A stretch of DNA of 64,000 nucleotides from Rotaria socialis. Its lineage: Eukaryota; Rotifera; Eurotatoria; Philodinida; Philodinidae. Position numbers and translations under genes: made by a program. Positions within the stretch are counted from its first letter, which is position 1. Each line of letters opens with the position of its first letter. This document shows, in pieces, positions 9,815-22,857 of this stretch. The DNA lies in the NCBI GenBank assembly GCA_905331475.1, contig CAJNYU010004681.1, positions 62,001 to 126,000 on the forward strand. The letters are read 5' to 3'. The notes below the pieces were generated by a model that searched no databases, was not told the origin of the DNA, and was given only the letters and a program-made list of their open reading frames with translations.

Positions 9815-11723
9815 ATGTTAACTGGCGCCGATACATACTTCGTGAAAATCGACATAAACATAAAAGATCTATACATGATTTCAACGCCTACGCAATCATC
9901 ATTGTCTCCTAAACTTAATCAAATAGAAACTTCTATTAGTTCTCAAAACAATAGAAGTATTGAAAGTTTATCTCGATCTGATTTAAATACTGAATATACA
10001 TGCCAAGACAAAATCAAATCAGGAATGGAATGGATATTAGAGCCATTTCAAGAATGTTGTTCATCCAATACAAAAATTTATCAAATATCAAACTATCGAG
10101 TTGATTCGGAATGTTTAAAATCTGAAGTTAATCGAGTTAATGGTCTATTGAAATATTTTACTTTCGGTGTTATGTTTACCAATGGCTTGTGAGCACTGAT
10201 CGATTCGCTCTTTTTTCATAAAAAGAATTTTCTAGATTAGGCTTTATTTTATTTTTTATTGGCCTATGGAGTTCATTTGAACATCGTAAAATTAATCAGA
10301 TGCCAACATTAAATACAAAAGAAACAACATCATTAAATCCATTTAATTTAATTGGCATTACTCTTTGCATATTTGGTCTATTATTTTTCATTTTATGTGT
10401 AATAAGCTGTTTAGGTATTAATCGTGAAAATCTAAATCTTCTTCGTATTTCACTTATGGGTCAATTTTTAACATTAATTAGTTTTGTTATATTTTCCATT
10501 ATGATATTGGTATGGGGCGGAAAAATTCGGTATACAATAGCTAAAGCAATGATGATTGGATTGAAACAGTATTATCATATAGATAAAACATGGACAATAT
10601 TTTTTGATAAACTTCATTTAAATTATTTTTGTTGTGGTACGTAATGTGATCTAACAGAACTAAGTAGTATCCATTAGTTTAAGAATATTTTGTTGTTCAC
10701 GATCTACTCAAATATAGCTTTTCAGTATTATTATGCACTCTAATGAAGTATTTATATATTGAATAATTGAAAGGCTGAAAAAGAAGCTATCGAATTTAAT
10801 ATCATTTAGTATCAACCTGTTCGAGTAAGAATTTCAAAAAAAAACAAAAATTAGCAAACTTGTCCCATTTGAAATAAATAAAAATGTAGAATAACCTTTC
10901 TCATATGATAATCTACACAAGATAATTCACTAAGTGGTGTGTCATTGTGGTCACTTACTGAGAATTTTCATATATTCAATTGTAATCAATATATGATAAT
11001 CTCATCGAAAAGCAGTTTGCCTTCATTTCGTATGCAATACAAATCTAAGTCCTTGACGGTCATAGCATATTTAATTCTTCTATTTTTTAACTATTTGTAC
11101 ACATTAACTATTCAGGTGTTTATTCATTTAACGATTGGAATGACAATCCAAATTATGCATGTGAATCTTCGAATATTGTTCAAAGTTTTGGTAGAAATTT
11201 TTCTTAGAAATGAATTTATATTTAACTAATCGCATTTAGATGCTTGTTCGGTGCCTTTTACATGTTGTAAAACAGAACAAAAGTATGTAAGTAAATTTTT
11301 CATAAAATATTCACAATGGCACAAAGAAGTTTAGAATGACAAAAGTGATCGTATAAAATCTCTTGCTTATACTTGTGGTATGATCATTTACCTTGTAGAA
11401 TATGAATTCGTTTATTTTATCAATTACCAATAGGAATAAATGCTCTACCATCAAACAATATAACAATCAATATGAATGAAATACAAGAACGTATCAATAT
11501 TAATGGATGTTTTGATGAGATTTTACCTATCATTCAACAATTAATTATTACAGCTGGTATATTTATGATTTTGATCTGTGTGATTATATGTGTTACCGTG
11601 TTCCTCACATGTTTATTAACATTTGAGATTCGTCTAACTTTATCGAATGTGAAGCAACATTGTCAAAAGAGAAAGCATAGCAATGAAGAGAATCATTCTG
11701 AAAAAGAAGAACAATTATTTTAA
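9815..11723 (+). CDS. TspanC8-type tetraspanin
   Basis: A four-pass membrane organiser. Six exons: 9815-10188, 10236-10636, 11116-11190, 11240-11286, 11335-11377, 11434-11723; 409 residues. TM1 contains FTNGLLGFILFFIGLW, TM2 and TM3 flank a short loop, and TM4 is near IITAGIFMILICVIICVTV. The large loop carries CCG, then YAC, DACSVPFTCC, YTCG and NGCF, giving eight cysteines in the order seen in Tspan5/14/15/17/33. That subgroup is known to escort the protease ADAM10. The cytosolic N-terminus is unusually long (about 115 residues instead of about 15-20). A second in-frame ATG lies at 9875, so the exact start is open. The C-terminal tail is short and charged. Role in ADAM10/Notch traffic is inferred from the cysteine pattern only. 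Confidence 0.88.
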
Positions 11724-12500
11724 TATACTTTTTTTCTCAATGTAATAAATGGTCGATGTAACTAACTGAGAAAAATGAAACGTCATTTTGATTTCAGTCA
11801 TATCGTTCTCATAGTATCGATAAGTATTTCATTGGACAGTTCTAGCACTGCAAAATGAGAATTCACTGCACATGTCTCTTTAGTTTTTGTATCATTTAGA
11901 CTAAAAATTTTAACATTCAGCCATGTCGTCATCTAGATAATGCAGTCTTGTCAGATGGCGATGCAGCGCATTTTATATCATCAGTTAGCTTTTATTTATT
12001 CCATCTATCATAGCTTTACATTAGCCTACGACATACCATTCATATTCGATATGTTTCTTTTTCTTTTTCTATCATTGTAGTCAGTAATTTGAAAGATTTT
12101 ATAGACAAAATCCAGTTGATAAAATATTAATATCTTATAAATATCACTGTAAATATTGAAAAAAAAACATAGAGTTATGTGTCTACTTAAATATTATTCT
12201 GCGCATTACTTGAACTTCATAAAATATAGATCAAAACTTTCATCTTCATGAATAATATTGACGAATTTTTCTTTTTGTTATCCTTATTGAAAGTTAAAAT
12301 ATCTTCCTATTGAAATTTGCATTGTTGCATTTTCTTCTCATATCTTTCAAAGTATAAACACAGTACGATAAGATTACACAAATGTATAATCAATTCTCTT
12401 TATATAAAATATAAATGTATAGAATTTTTTTTTTGATTTATTCAGTTATTCTTACACAAATATCACTTAACGCATATGGACAGGTATTGAGAACAGTCAC
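11724..12500. other. Convergent 3' spacer
   Basis: Lies between the 3' ends of the tetraspanin (+) and the trefoil gene (-). AT-rich; no gene or RNA seen. Confidence 0.5.
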
Positions 12501-14034
12501 TTATTCAAATTTTGGATATAATGTTGATGATGTCGGTGCTTGATTATATACACTTTCCGTATAGGACGGAGGAGGAGGTGCTGTCGGTTGTTGTGCGTAC
12601 ATCGATGTTTGAGGTGGCTTGGATCCAGTGACACCATTGGGTGGGAATCCGCCATATGGATTCATATTATATTGTTGATAAGGTTGTGATTGATATGGAT
12701 ACATTGGTTGTTGATTATTTACCTACAAAAATATATAAATAAAATCAAAAGAATCAACTAACTTTACTTACTACAGGAACAACTGAAAATTGTGCATCAA
12801 TAGTTTTTTCTTTAGTATGCGCTGTTTTCAGATTGCCATCAGGTAAAATTGAAATAAAATGATTTTTACATGCACAAGATTCAAACGCTACCAACTCTCT
12901 AGTGCCAAGTATATCATGTATACGAAAATCAATACTAAGATTATTTTTAACACCAGGTGGCTAAAAGATAAAAAGAAACACAAATATTTTCTTTTTGTTC
13001 AAATTACAATAGGAAGACATACAAATGACATCACACAAGATTTTTTGCCTTCGAATGCTAAATAATTGCAATTATTATGAAATCGAACGCGTCCTTGTTC
13101 ACTTTGTTCAACAACAAAATAAGCTAAAAAAATATAGGAAAAGAAACGTGTTTATTTATGATGAATTCAAAACCATAATAGAAACAGGCCATGTTTTTCG
13201 TGAATAAAAAAAACTTTCCCCTCTAAATGAGTCATTGACGCTCAATTTATTACTAGATTAGCATCTGTGCATTCTTTTTTCCAGAAGCTATTCAGATATT
13301 TTCATTTAGCAACATTATTAATGATCTGGTTAACTGTTGAAAACAACTATCCAAGAATTATAAATCGAATAATCACAATATTTTTACAATAAAGTTTTCA
13401 AAATTCTTACTATTAAATCCATTAGCAACACCATTGCCATCAAATGTGAGAATACCATTTGGAGACATTAGAACTTGAAGTAAATGACCTGAATTTTTCG
13501 AAACTAATTGAACTGTCGCGGAATTTTGAAGGAAATCCTTTAAAAGAAAAATACGATCAATTCTATTAGTCAACAGTTTTTTTTTCTAATCATACTCGTG
13601 CACTGCGTCCACTAGTAATCACACTATTTATTGAATGTGTTGCTGCCGCAATAGTATCGTGACCAACAACATTTCCAAGCAAATTTGTTGCAAACGATTC
13701 AGTTTGTTCAATTATACTCTAAGAAAATTTTAAAACAAAAATAAAACAAATAAAAATAAATATAAATTTCTCTAAAAACCATTCTTTCTGATCCGTGATT
13801 ATTTTCTGGTAATGTAGGATACGCATTTCGTTGTGAGTACCCTGCTGTTGAATTTGCTGTATGAGAATAAGAACTTGTTGTCGAAGAATTTGAAGGTGGC
13901 TGATGATAATATGCTGGTGCAGCAGCAGCAGCAGATGGTACTTGTTGAGATCTTGGATCTGTTTTCCCTTTCACGAAAACACTGACTTCATCACGAACCT
14001 TTTGAACAGCTTGGTTATAAAGAGAATTTTTCAT
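12501..14034 (-). CDS. Unrecognised protein with predicted beta-trefoil core and PPxY tail
   Basis: Six exons: 13780-14034, 13596-13718, 13411-13537, 13023-13123, 12772-12960, 12501-12722; 338 residues. The N-terminus (1-85) is Ser/Ala/Pro-rich with an alanine run. A short predicted helical part (SIIEQTESFATNLLGNVVG) follows. Residues about 127-264 show the alternating hydrophobic, glycine-broken pattern of a beta-trefoil: VQLVSKNSGHLLQV, YFVVEQSEQGRVRFHN, CNYLAFEGKK, LVAFESCACKNHFI, AQFSVVPV. The FES.ACKNHFI stretch resembles the IL-1/FGF-like trefoil signature. The tail is Pro/Gln/Tyr-rich and contains PPPPSY, a WW-domain ligand type. There is no signal peptide, so it is probably intracellular. 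The trefoil call is inference and no function is claimed. It is divergent from histone H3.3. Confidence 0.7.
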
Positions 14035-14904
14035 TGTTCCCTATTTACTAATCTAAAACAAACGTGCCGCTATATCTAAGATTTGACTCATAAAGTTACC
14101 TGCTTTGTTCTGCTACTTTTTTTCCAAAAATTACATTTTATGTAGATGGCGCTAATGTGGAACCCTCTATTTGTTGCTTTCTAATTATGAAAATATTCAT
14201 TTGTTTTTTTTCTCAATTAATTAAGGTCATTCTTTTGTCTTCGTCTTAATAGATTTGAAATCTTCGTTTTATTGGCGAGAAAATCTTTCTTTTCTGTCCT
14301 TCCGTCGTCGTCTCTCTTTTTTCTTTCTTTCTTCTTCTTCTCCTCCTGTCTGTCTTTCTCTCTTTCGTTCTTTCATTACGTTGATTCTTTCGTCTTCATC
14401 TTTTACAACTAAACAATGCAAAACTATCATCAATAGCAGTAGTACAATCTTAATTATTTGTTCCGTTAACGATCCTTTATAACTTTGAATTCTACATATG
14501 AAGATATGTGTTTGTTCTTTGATTCTAAATATATCGCGCACCGCCAGGTTCGTCCGCAATCCTCTTCCGTTCCCCGTTCTCATTCTTTCTTTTTCTATCG
14601 ATAAATATATATCGTATAAGTCGTAGAGGCAACAATGAACAGTTTTGCATATCTCTCTCTCTTATTTGAATATTTGGTTAGCCGGCCATCAACTCCTCTT
14701 TCTCTTAAAACCGTCGATCGATGTCCCTTTGATTCGACATTCTCGAACCTTCTATATTCTCATCTTACCGACATTAGTTCGAAGACAACAGCATTAAATG
14801 CAAGCATCACCATCCACCATTCTCCCAATAGTCGAGCCTCACAAACTTCTTGCATACGAATTCATTGGTGGAGGAGGTTCGAGCTTGTATGTCTGTCTGT
14901 TGCA
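14035..14904. other. Divergent intergenic region, pyrimidine-rich
   Basis: Separates the start of the minus-strand trefoil gene from the H3.3 promoter. It contains a long C/T-rich run at about 14300-14370, so the overlapping ORFs here (for example 14255-14482 and 14269-14583) are compositional artefacts. It probably carries regulatory sequence for both genes. Confidence 0.5.
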
Positions 14905-14940
14905 CTATATATACCACTGCAAAACGCTCATTCTCATTGC
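14905..14940 (+). promoter_or_regulatory. TATA box and initiator of histone H3.3
   Basis: CTATATATA at 14905-14913 is followed about 25 bp later by GCTCATTCTCATTGC (14926-14940). That motif contains TCATTC, a perfect fit to the animal initiator TCAKTY with the likely start at A14930. A first, untranslated exon would run from about 14930 to 15014, where GTAAGT begins. The same 15-mer occurs upstream of Got1. Confidence 0.6.
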
Positions 14941-15014
14941 ATTATCCTGGTTGACGAGCAGCACACACGCATACTACCGCCGACGACTCGACTCTACCCT
15001 CATAACAACATCAA

Positions 15015-15571
15015 GTAAGTAAGCCGTCGAATGGGCACACATACAAATGAGTGCGTAACAGCAGAAGAGTACAAAATAAATTTAATTCGTTTTTATGACG
15101 ACAGACTGTGAAGTGTAAAATTTCAAGAAGAGTGAGAAAAAAAATTTTTTTTTCAGAATCTTGTTCAAATTTAAAAAAAAACAAAATGACTAACTTGTTT
15201 TTCTCTTTTTGTCTTAAAACAAAGAAAGAAAAACATCGATTCGTTTTGTTACACTTACGTTAACAAGAGATAAAATTTACAAATAAAAATTACTTTCTCT
15301 ATTTTTATCTTGGAGACTAATCATGATGCAGTTTAAATTTCCAACGAGAAATAAATAATGCAAGAAAAAAAAACATACCAACAGTTAAAATAGACATAGA
15401 ATGAACTTATTCATTTTTCTTTCGTTCTGTAGAGTATTACTCGGTTGCCTAAGAAAGGAGAGGGATGTCAAAAAGTGGGTATATAAGAGGAAGAAAGAAA
15501 AATAGTTGTTATATTGAGAAATATAGTAAAAGATGGCGCTTCTAATCCATACTAATAACTTTATATTTCAG
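15015..15571 (+). other. 5' UTR intron of histone H3.3
   Basis: A strong donor (CAA|GTAAGT at 15015) and acceptor (TTTCAG ending 15571) bracket 557 bp directly upstream of the H3.3 start codon. An intron in the 5' UTR is typical of replication-independent H3.3 genes. Confidence 0.65.
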
Positions 15572-15581
15572 ATATAAATAA

Positions 15582-16052
<471 letters not shown>

Positions 16053-19000
16053 ATCGTATAATACCAGCAGCAAACTGACTGTTTATTTGTAAATGTGTTT
16101 TTTTTGTGTGTATTCTAGATTTCGTTCTTTATGTCGTTGTTTTTCCTTTTATATACATAGATTTATGTATGGATCAGATTTGATTCGCACAATAAATATA
16201 CTCATTATCATTGAAAAAAGGACTGTAACCTGTGTGAATCTTTTACTTACTATTCAGTATGAATTGAAAAAGTTGATAACATGGAAGAGATTTTTTCCCC
16301 CAGTGATGAACAACTAATTAATATTAATCTCTAGTTCAATGATGACATACACCATGCACTCCAACTTCGTAGCAGGCTTATTTTCATCATATTTTTGATA
16401 AGCTGAATATTCTTGTGAAAATAGTCCGATATTCTTTTGACAGTATGCCTTTCTTGTATTGTAAACATTATCATTACCAGATTGGTAAACATTCTCAACT
16501 TCGCTTACTAATCTCTTTGGCATAAGAAGAAACGTTAATGCGAATATATTTATTTTGGCTGAAACTGGAATTTACTCACGCTTGTTGTTTGTCGTGCCAA
16601 AATACGAGAGGGTCCTTATGTGACATATAAGTTTTTTTAAAATCAAAATTTTGAGTTTTACTGTTTTTTATTCGTTTTTTTCCCTGAGTCGGAGAAGCTA
16701 ATGAAGAATAGAAAATTTTCTCTCAAAAACTTGTTTAAAGTATTTTACATAAGATTGTAGGCGAGACCGGAGCCAAGCTCAGATTCACACCTATTTGTAC
16801 CTTATTTTTTCTAAATGTCATATTTTTGCTGTTCACAAAAAATAGTTCTGCTTGTGAGTGAACTTTTATTTTAAGTGCTAATTATAATGATATGTGCACA
16901 AAGTATAGCTTGTATTTTTTATAGAAAAAAATCACATATTTTAATTCTAGCCTGTTTAGATTCATGTAGAAGTGTACGCGTATACAAGTTTAAATTAAAT
17001 CAAATGTGAATAGATACTGTTTCACTTTAGAAGAAAAAATATTTCATTTCACTTTTTTTCACCAATGGAGAATACTTTTTTATTTAGTTCACCCGGTGAA
17101 CTGTCTATAATTTGCAATTTTCTTATATCTTGACCAAAGGTCTCTAAAGACTGTTAGTGGAAATCAATATTCCATGTATTTCCTATTTTTGCGAAAAATA
17201 TTGCAGTAAAGCCATCGGGAGCTTTACATATTTGATTATCAAAGCAAAAACATCCAACTTAATAATTTGTTTCTTATCGTTTTATTCATGTTTCCAGAAC
17301 TCTAATGAAGATGTTTTATCTTAAATATGTAGAAGACCAAATATTTATTGATTCTACTCTTGATATTCTACATTTTTAATCACGCTATGCTATGTTTTAC
17401 TATCTTTAATAATATATTAATATGAAAATAACAGATTAATTTATGAGTTACTAAAAACTTCACTAACAGACATCACACAGTGCAGTCTCTCTTGTGAAAC
17501 TCACGAATTCTGTATGTTACATTTTTATTCTATTTTGTCAAAATTTTTGCATGAATATCAAATATGACAGACACACTGGAAAATTTTATAATTTTCAAAC
17601 GGTATCCTTAGTTTGCTTGATCAGTTCGATTGGTAAGTTAGACTGCTGAACAAACTTTCGTAATTATTGAGCAATAATACAGTGCATGTAATCATTTCTC
17701 TCTCTCTCTCTCTCTCTGGGTTTAGACTTATAGTACTCAATATTATCTAAGTTTATCATGGATTTAGTTCATACTTTTCGATGTTTTGTCTTATTCTGAT
17801 TGTACTAGATCAAAAAGATGACTACTTCATTGGCTGACATCCTACATACGATTATTTTCTTGCATTAGAAGCCAAAAGGAGACATTACATTCACTACTAT
17901 TTTCTGCGAAAATATATCTGACCTAATGAAGTATTTATATTTCATAGAGCATGTAATTGTGCTCTAGGTTTTAGTATGCGGATAATTTTTTTTTATGGAT
18001 GACAAAGTAGCCGATTTGTCTACGAAATGCAAAGACAAAAACAAATAGTTAAATTATTTATTAATTATAGAAGTTGTGATTTGTGTCAGACATCGAATTT
18101 AACATGAATGGCATTGCTTTGAGTAGAGAGAATGAGAAAGCAAAATAGAATGAAGTAATAGTTTTTGTAACTTGACAAACGATTAAATATTCACACATCA
18201 GCCTACTACTGATATATTAAAATAATATTTATGACTGATCAATTTTGAAGTGAAAATATAGCTCATGGCATTATCTGTCAATAATATACGTGTATCAATT
18301 GGATATGAACGCGTAATATATTTCTTCAAGCATCTAGAGGAAAACTTTACATGATATGTGAGATGAAAAATGACACTTCTCTTTGTCAATTGATCAAATA
18401 CCTCAATACACTGAAGATTGAATTTCATATTGAAGAATTCACTTCTTTAGACTTCAAAAAATGAGAGATTGCCGTGTTAAAATTGCAGTTGAATCTTTAA
18501 AAAGTGAAACTATCGATATCAATGTTTTAGGAGAATCATCTTGATTATGTACTCCATTTTATCGTTAGACAGAAAATGTCTACAGAGAAAATTATTCTAA
18601 TTGAATAATCAAGCGCATCATAGTAACGTGTTATTCTCAATTTGAATACCAAAAACAAAATTTACTGTTTTTTTTATGATTCACATAAAACATTTACATG
18701 TAAATACAACTGAATAAAATAATCAATAATCAAGGACTATTACTTCAATTCACTTGACAGACTATCGTTATTTTTAGGTTTTTTGATAACATATTAGATA
18801 TCTCAAAGACTATCTCAAATCGCGTCAAAACATATTTTCCTGCCTTCTTCAATTCAGTCGAACTACCTTGATATGTATAAGGCACATGTTGATACATAAT
18901 CATTTAGAAAAAAAATACCTAATGAAAGTCTTCGTTTCTTTTTTTTCCTCGATCCTTCAGCCTTTAAAATCGTACTACAAGTAAATTCTTAAAAATACTG

Positions 19001-19585
19001 ATCGCCCTCGCAGATCATGAGATGGCATAAAACGTCTAAACAGTTTTTTCTTTTGAACTCATCCTGTACAGAAAGAAAAAAATAACTCTTTCAATCGTAT
19101 GTATGATAATTAGTAACAATTTTATTTAATAAATTCAAACTAGCAATCATGAAATTATTTATATTTTTTTGAAACTTTTGTATAAGAAAAAGAGTCTTTC
19201 TAAATTAAATATGTCGCTTCAGTAAAATTCTCATATTGAAATAATCAAATAATATAACACGTTCATAAAGTTCTTGTTGCAAGATAAAGAAAAAACGAAC
19301 AAACGAATAAACAAGTACATTAAAAATCCAAATGAATAAAATAAAGATAAATGAGTCTGCTTAATTTCTTTAAGAATCAAACAACAACAACAACAACAAC
19401 AAAAACAAAGCAGATAATCACACACATATATATATATGTATATATAAATTTTTTTATACGAAAAAAAGAAAAAGCCACAAATATCTAATAAGACAAGCAA
19501 CAATAAAGAATAAATATTATATAGTTCAAGGAAAAACAATAACATCAACAACTATACACGGTCAGTTCTTCTTTCTTCCTTTGTG
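16053..19585. other. Long intergenic region
   Basis: It holds the H3.3 3' UTR with AATAAA at 16191. A (TC)n run lies at about 17697-17717, an (AAC)n run near 19381-19402 and a (TA)n run near 19425-19446. A 69-codon minus ORF (16314-16523) has ordinary codon use but no recognisable homology or neighbours. No transposon termini were noticed. Confidence 0.5.
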
Positions 19586-22500
19586 TTATTCATTTACTGT
19601 ACGATGTGATAGTTTCAAGGTATCATTACCAATAGCGGGTGTTGTACGTTCAACACGGATTATTTTTAATGGTTTGCTTTCCAAGGTTGATGAATCATGG
19701 TCAAGTTTTTCATTTGAATTTTCTATAACAACAAATTTTTCATTAATACGATAATGAGATGTATGATTTGGTCGAATCGTTTTATATGCCGCATCACTTG
19801 ATAGAATTATTGATGGTGGACATTCAGCAGCTAATGGCCGTTTCAAGCAGCCGGATGATAATCTTTGTGTTGAATAATCTATTAATGGAAACAATAGTTT
19901 TAGTCATATTTACAAAAATAAAAATTACTTTTTTTCTCTTCTTGTTCTTCTTCTTCTTGTGCTAGTTTAAATCTTTTATTCATATATTTTTCAACTGAAC
20001 TTGAATAAGTATATCCTGGCGCAGCTGGCTTTTGTTGCGATGATAATTTATGTTTATTATTTGCTGGTAAATAAGGCCCATGATAATGATTGTCATGCTC
20101 GTCAAATGATAGAAGTACACGTGATTTATAATTATTTGGAATATAATTTGAATATGTTGGCTCTTGTTTAATTAAATCTTGTTGTTCAAGTAATGATTTT
20201 GCTGTTGTCGTGGAACGCATATTACTTGATGAATCACCATTATTTGATGATGATAAAGATTTTTGTTGTGAAGATGATCCATCATTTGATGAACGCATAA
20301 AATCATCTACTGATTGTTTATTATTTATCGGCGACCATATACCAAATAGAACAGCAAAAAATAAGCAGAGAACCTAAAAGAAATGTCATGTCAAAGTCAA
20401 ATTAATGATAAAAGAAAGTTTAAAAAAAGTTACCATTAAAACTTTGCCTGTTGTCGGCGTGCCTTTACCAACCATTGTTCGAAGTGATTGAAGTTCTTGC
20501 ATTAATGATCTAGAAAAGTTTTATATGAGAATTTTTCAATTTCAATGATATAGGAAAGATCTTGTTTTCATTTTTTGACAATTAATTTTCTAAAATTAGA
20601 TATTAATCGTTAACAAACACTCAAGATGCAAATAGTTCTTTAGAGAGTAAACAAAAATTACTACCATGAAAAGCTTTTTCTTTTTCTAATAAAAAAAAAT
20701 TAGATAGAGTCGTAGAATATGTTGAACATTAATTCGAAATTGTATGTTTACTTTTTTAATATCGAGCAAAAATTTGAAGTATTCTCAACCGATGAAATTG
20801 AATATCTATTCCCTAGATATTATTATACTTCAAACCCACAACATTATAATCTCAAAGGAACCACCCGCTAGGTTTTCTCTTAGGAACATCCACACTTCAA
20901 AATATCGAAATTGATCAAAGAAAGCCTTACAATAATATAATTTTTATTTCTCTTCTTATGTTGTTATACAATCAATAGAATTTCGTATCTTATCTGTGAT
21001 ATATTAAAATTTCTTAGATGAACATTGATGATAAGATTGCTCACAGAACACTATCAGACTCCATTCTCTATGACCTTCATTCAACAATTTGAAGGTATTA
21101 TTGTACTGAAAAGAAAAGAATTTCTTCACGACTTTCGTGATGTTTTTAACATGTTGAAGCGAAGATCAGAGAAAACGTATTGACTCTTCATTCTTGCGCT
21201 CATGAAAATAACCTTTTCTCTGATCTGAAAAACGATCATGCCTGATTTTTAGAAGCTTTATCAACAAAGGTCATCAATGAAAGTTTGATATAAATTGTAT
21301 CAGATAAAAACAAAAGTACTCCATTATCATATGTCTGTCTAAATCATCAAATGTTTGATAAATTGAACTAATTACTTAATGCCTTTACTTCGAAGTCTTC
21401 AAATTATTCTATTTTAATCTTATGAATGTCTATCAATCAAGATTTCTGTTTGTGTGTATTATTTCATTATATTTTCTTAGTTTTAATGGAGTTGGGTTAT
21501 AAAAAGAACTTTCTAATTCAATAAATTGTTGTTTATGTTTACCTTTGATTTTTCTCCATTGTTGATACACGTTCCTTAAGTGCACCGTTTTCATCCATAT
21601 ATTTGGCAATTTGCCGTTCGAGTGTATCAACATATTCTTTTTTCTTTCGACGACTTTCTTGAGCTGAAATCTAAAAAAAGTAAACATTAAATATTTGTAG
21701 AAACAAAATGAAATTGTTTACTTTATTTTTTATTTTTCTACGAATCTTTTTTAAGACTTTTTCTTCAGTTTTATTTAGTGGTAATTTTGTTGGAATTTGA
21801 TAACCTTCTTGTTTTATCAATTTTAATTCTTCGTCTGTTAACATTAACGGGCCAGATGTTGGTAGTTTCTAAATGAAATAGAATAAAAATTAGTTTGAAA
21901 AAAAAGACGAATGAAAATTTACTTCAAGATTTGTCAACATTGTCGATGAACTTTTATTTGAATTAAAGCCTTGATGGCGATGTAAACGATTTTTACTGTA
22001 ATTATTATCATGAGTTATATCAGGTGAGCCTGTTGTTCGTTCATCTGGTGATTCACTTGATGTCGATGGAGTCATTGGAAGATGATCAAGATCGTTATCT
22101 AAAAAAGAAAAAAAAATGAATTGAAATTAAAAAGAAAATCAACAACGCATTGATTTTTATTTCTCTTACACTCCATATCATCCATAGGTAAATCATCAAT
22201 TGATGCTGATGGTGTATTTATTGATGCATTTGTTTCTTCATTCACTGTCGGTGTCGGTAAGGTATTAATTAATATTGTTGGTAGACAATTAGTTAGTTGA
22301 ATAAAATTTGTTTGAGATTTATTTGAATTATTAGGTGCTTGAATATAAACAACATTTCCTTTTGTTAATTGCACGACTTTTGGTAAGTGTTGGTTGGTGA
22401 TTTTAGTTGTATTTATAATAACCGGTAGTTTTCTAGGAGGTGCAGGTGGTGGTAGAAGTATCGGTTGAATTTTTTCTATGTTAATGTCATTTTGTAATGG

Positions 22501-22857
22501 TGAAAATGGAAAATCGTCTAAGATGTCAATTGCTGAATTATCATTTGGTGGCGAGGAGGAATCTGGTGATGGGAAATTCGCTAGGAAATTTTTTAATTCA
22601 TTTTCGAATTCTATAAAAGAAAAGAGATCAACTTTCAATATTAGAAAATGTAAAAAGACTAGTTTTGCTTTACCAGGATTATCCGTCATATTAGATATAG
22701 TTTCTTGTTCGAATTTAATCGGACTTTGGACTGGTAAATCAAGATCGATGCCCCCAAGGTTATCATCGTTGGAAAATAATAAACTATCTGGTATTGATGG
22801 AATTTGACCATCATTGTATAAATTAAGAAATGGATCTGCTATAGAATCCATCATCAT
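19586..22857 (-). CDS. CREB3-like membrane-bound bZIP transcription factor
   Basis: Eight exons: 22674-22857, 22170-22610, 21923-22098, 21722-21868, 21543-21670, 20434-20509, 19929-20373, 19586-19878; 629 residues. An acidic activation region is followed by the family block [17 protein letters not shown]. The basic region is [20 protein letters not shown] and a leucine zipper follows ([19 protein letters not shown]). A single membrane span is [16 protein letters not shown]. The lumenal side has an RVLL sequence fitting an RxxL site-1 protease motif. Known relatives (CREB3, CREB3L, fly CrebA) sit in the ER, are cut in the Golgi by S1P and S2P and then drive secretory-pathway genes; the same regulation is inferred here. 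One intron (20510-21542) is about 1 kb; the others are short. Confidence 0.92.

Noticed and set aside
14255-14583. Overlapping ORFs on both strands rich in Ser/Phe or Arg/Glu
   Set aside because: They are translations of a C/T-rich run in the divergent promoter region.
14635-15022. ORFs upstream of H3.3
   Set aside because: They overlap the TATA box, initiator and 5' UTR exon of H3.3 and show no gene character.
16053-16120. Histone 3' stem-loop
   Set aside because: No such hairpin follows the H3 stop codon; the gene uses an AATAAA signal, in line with H3.3.
16314-16523. 69-codon minus-strand ORF with ordinary amino-acid composition
   Set aside because: No recognisable family and no supporting exons; too short to call on its own.
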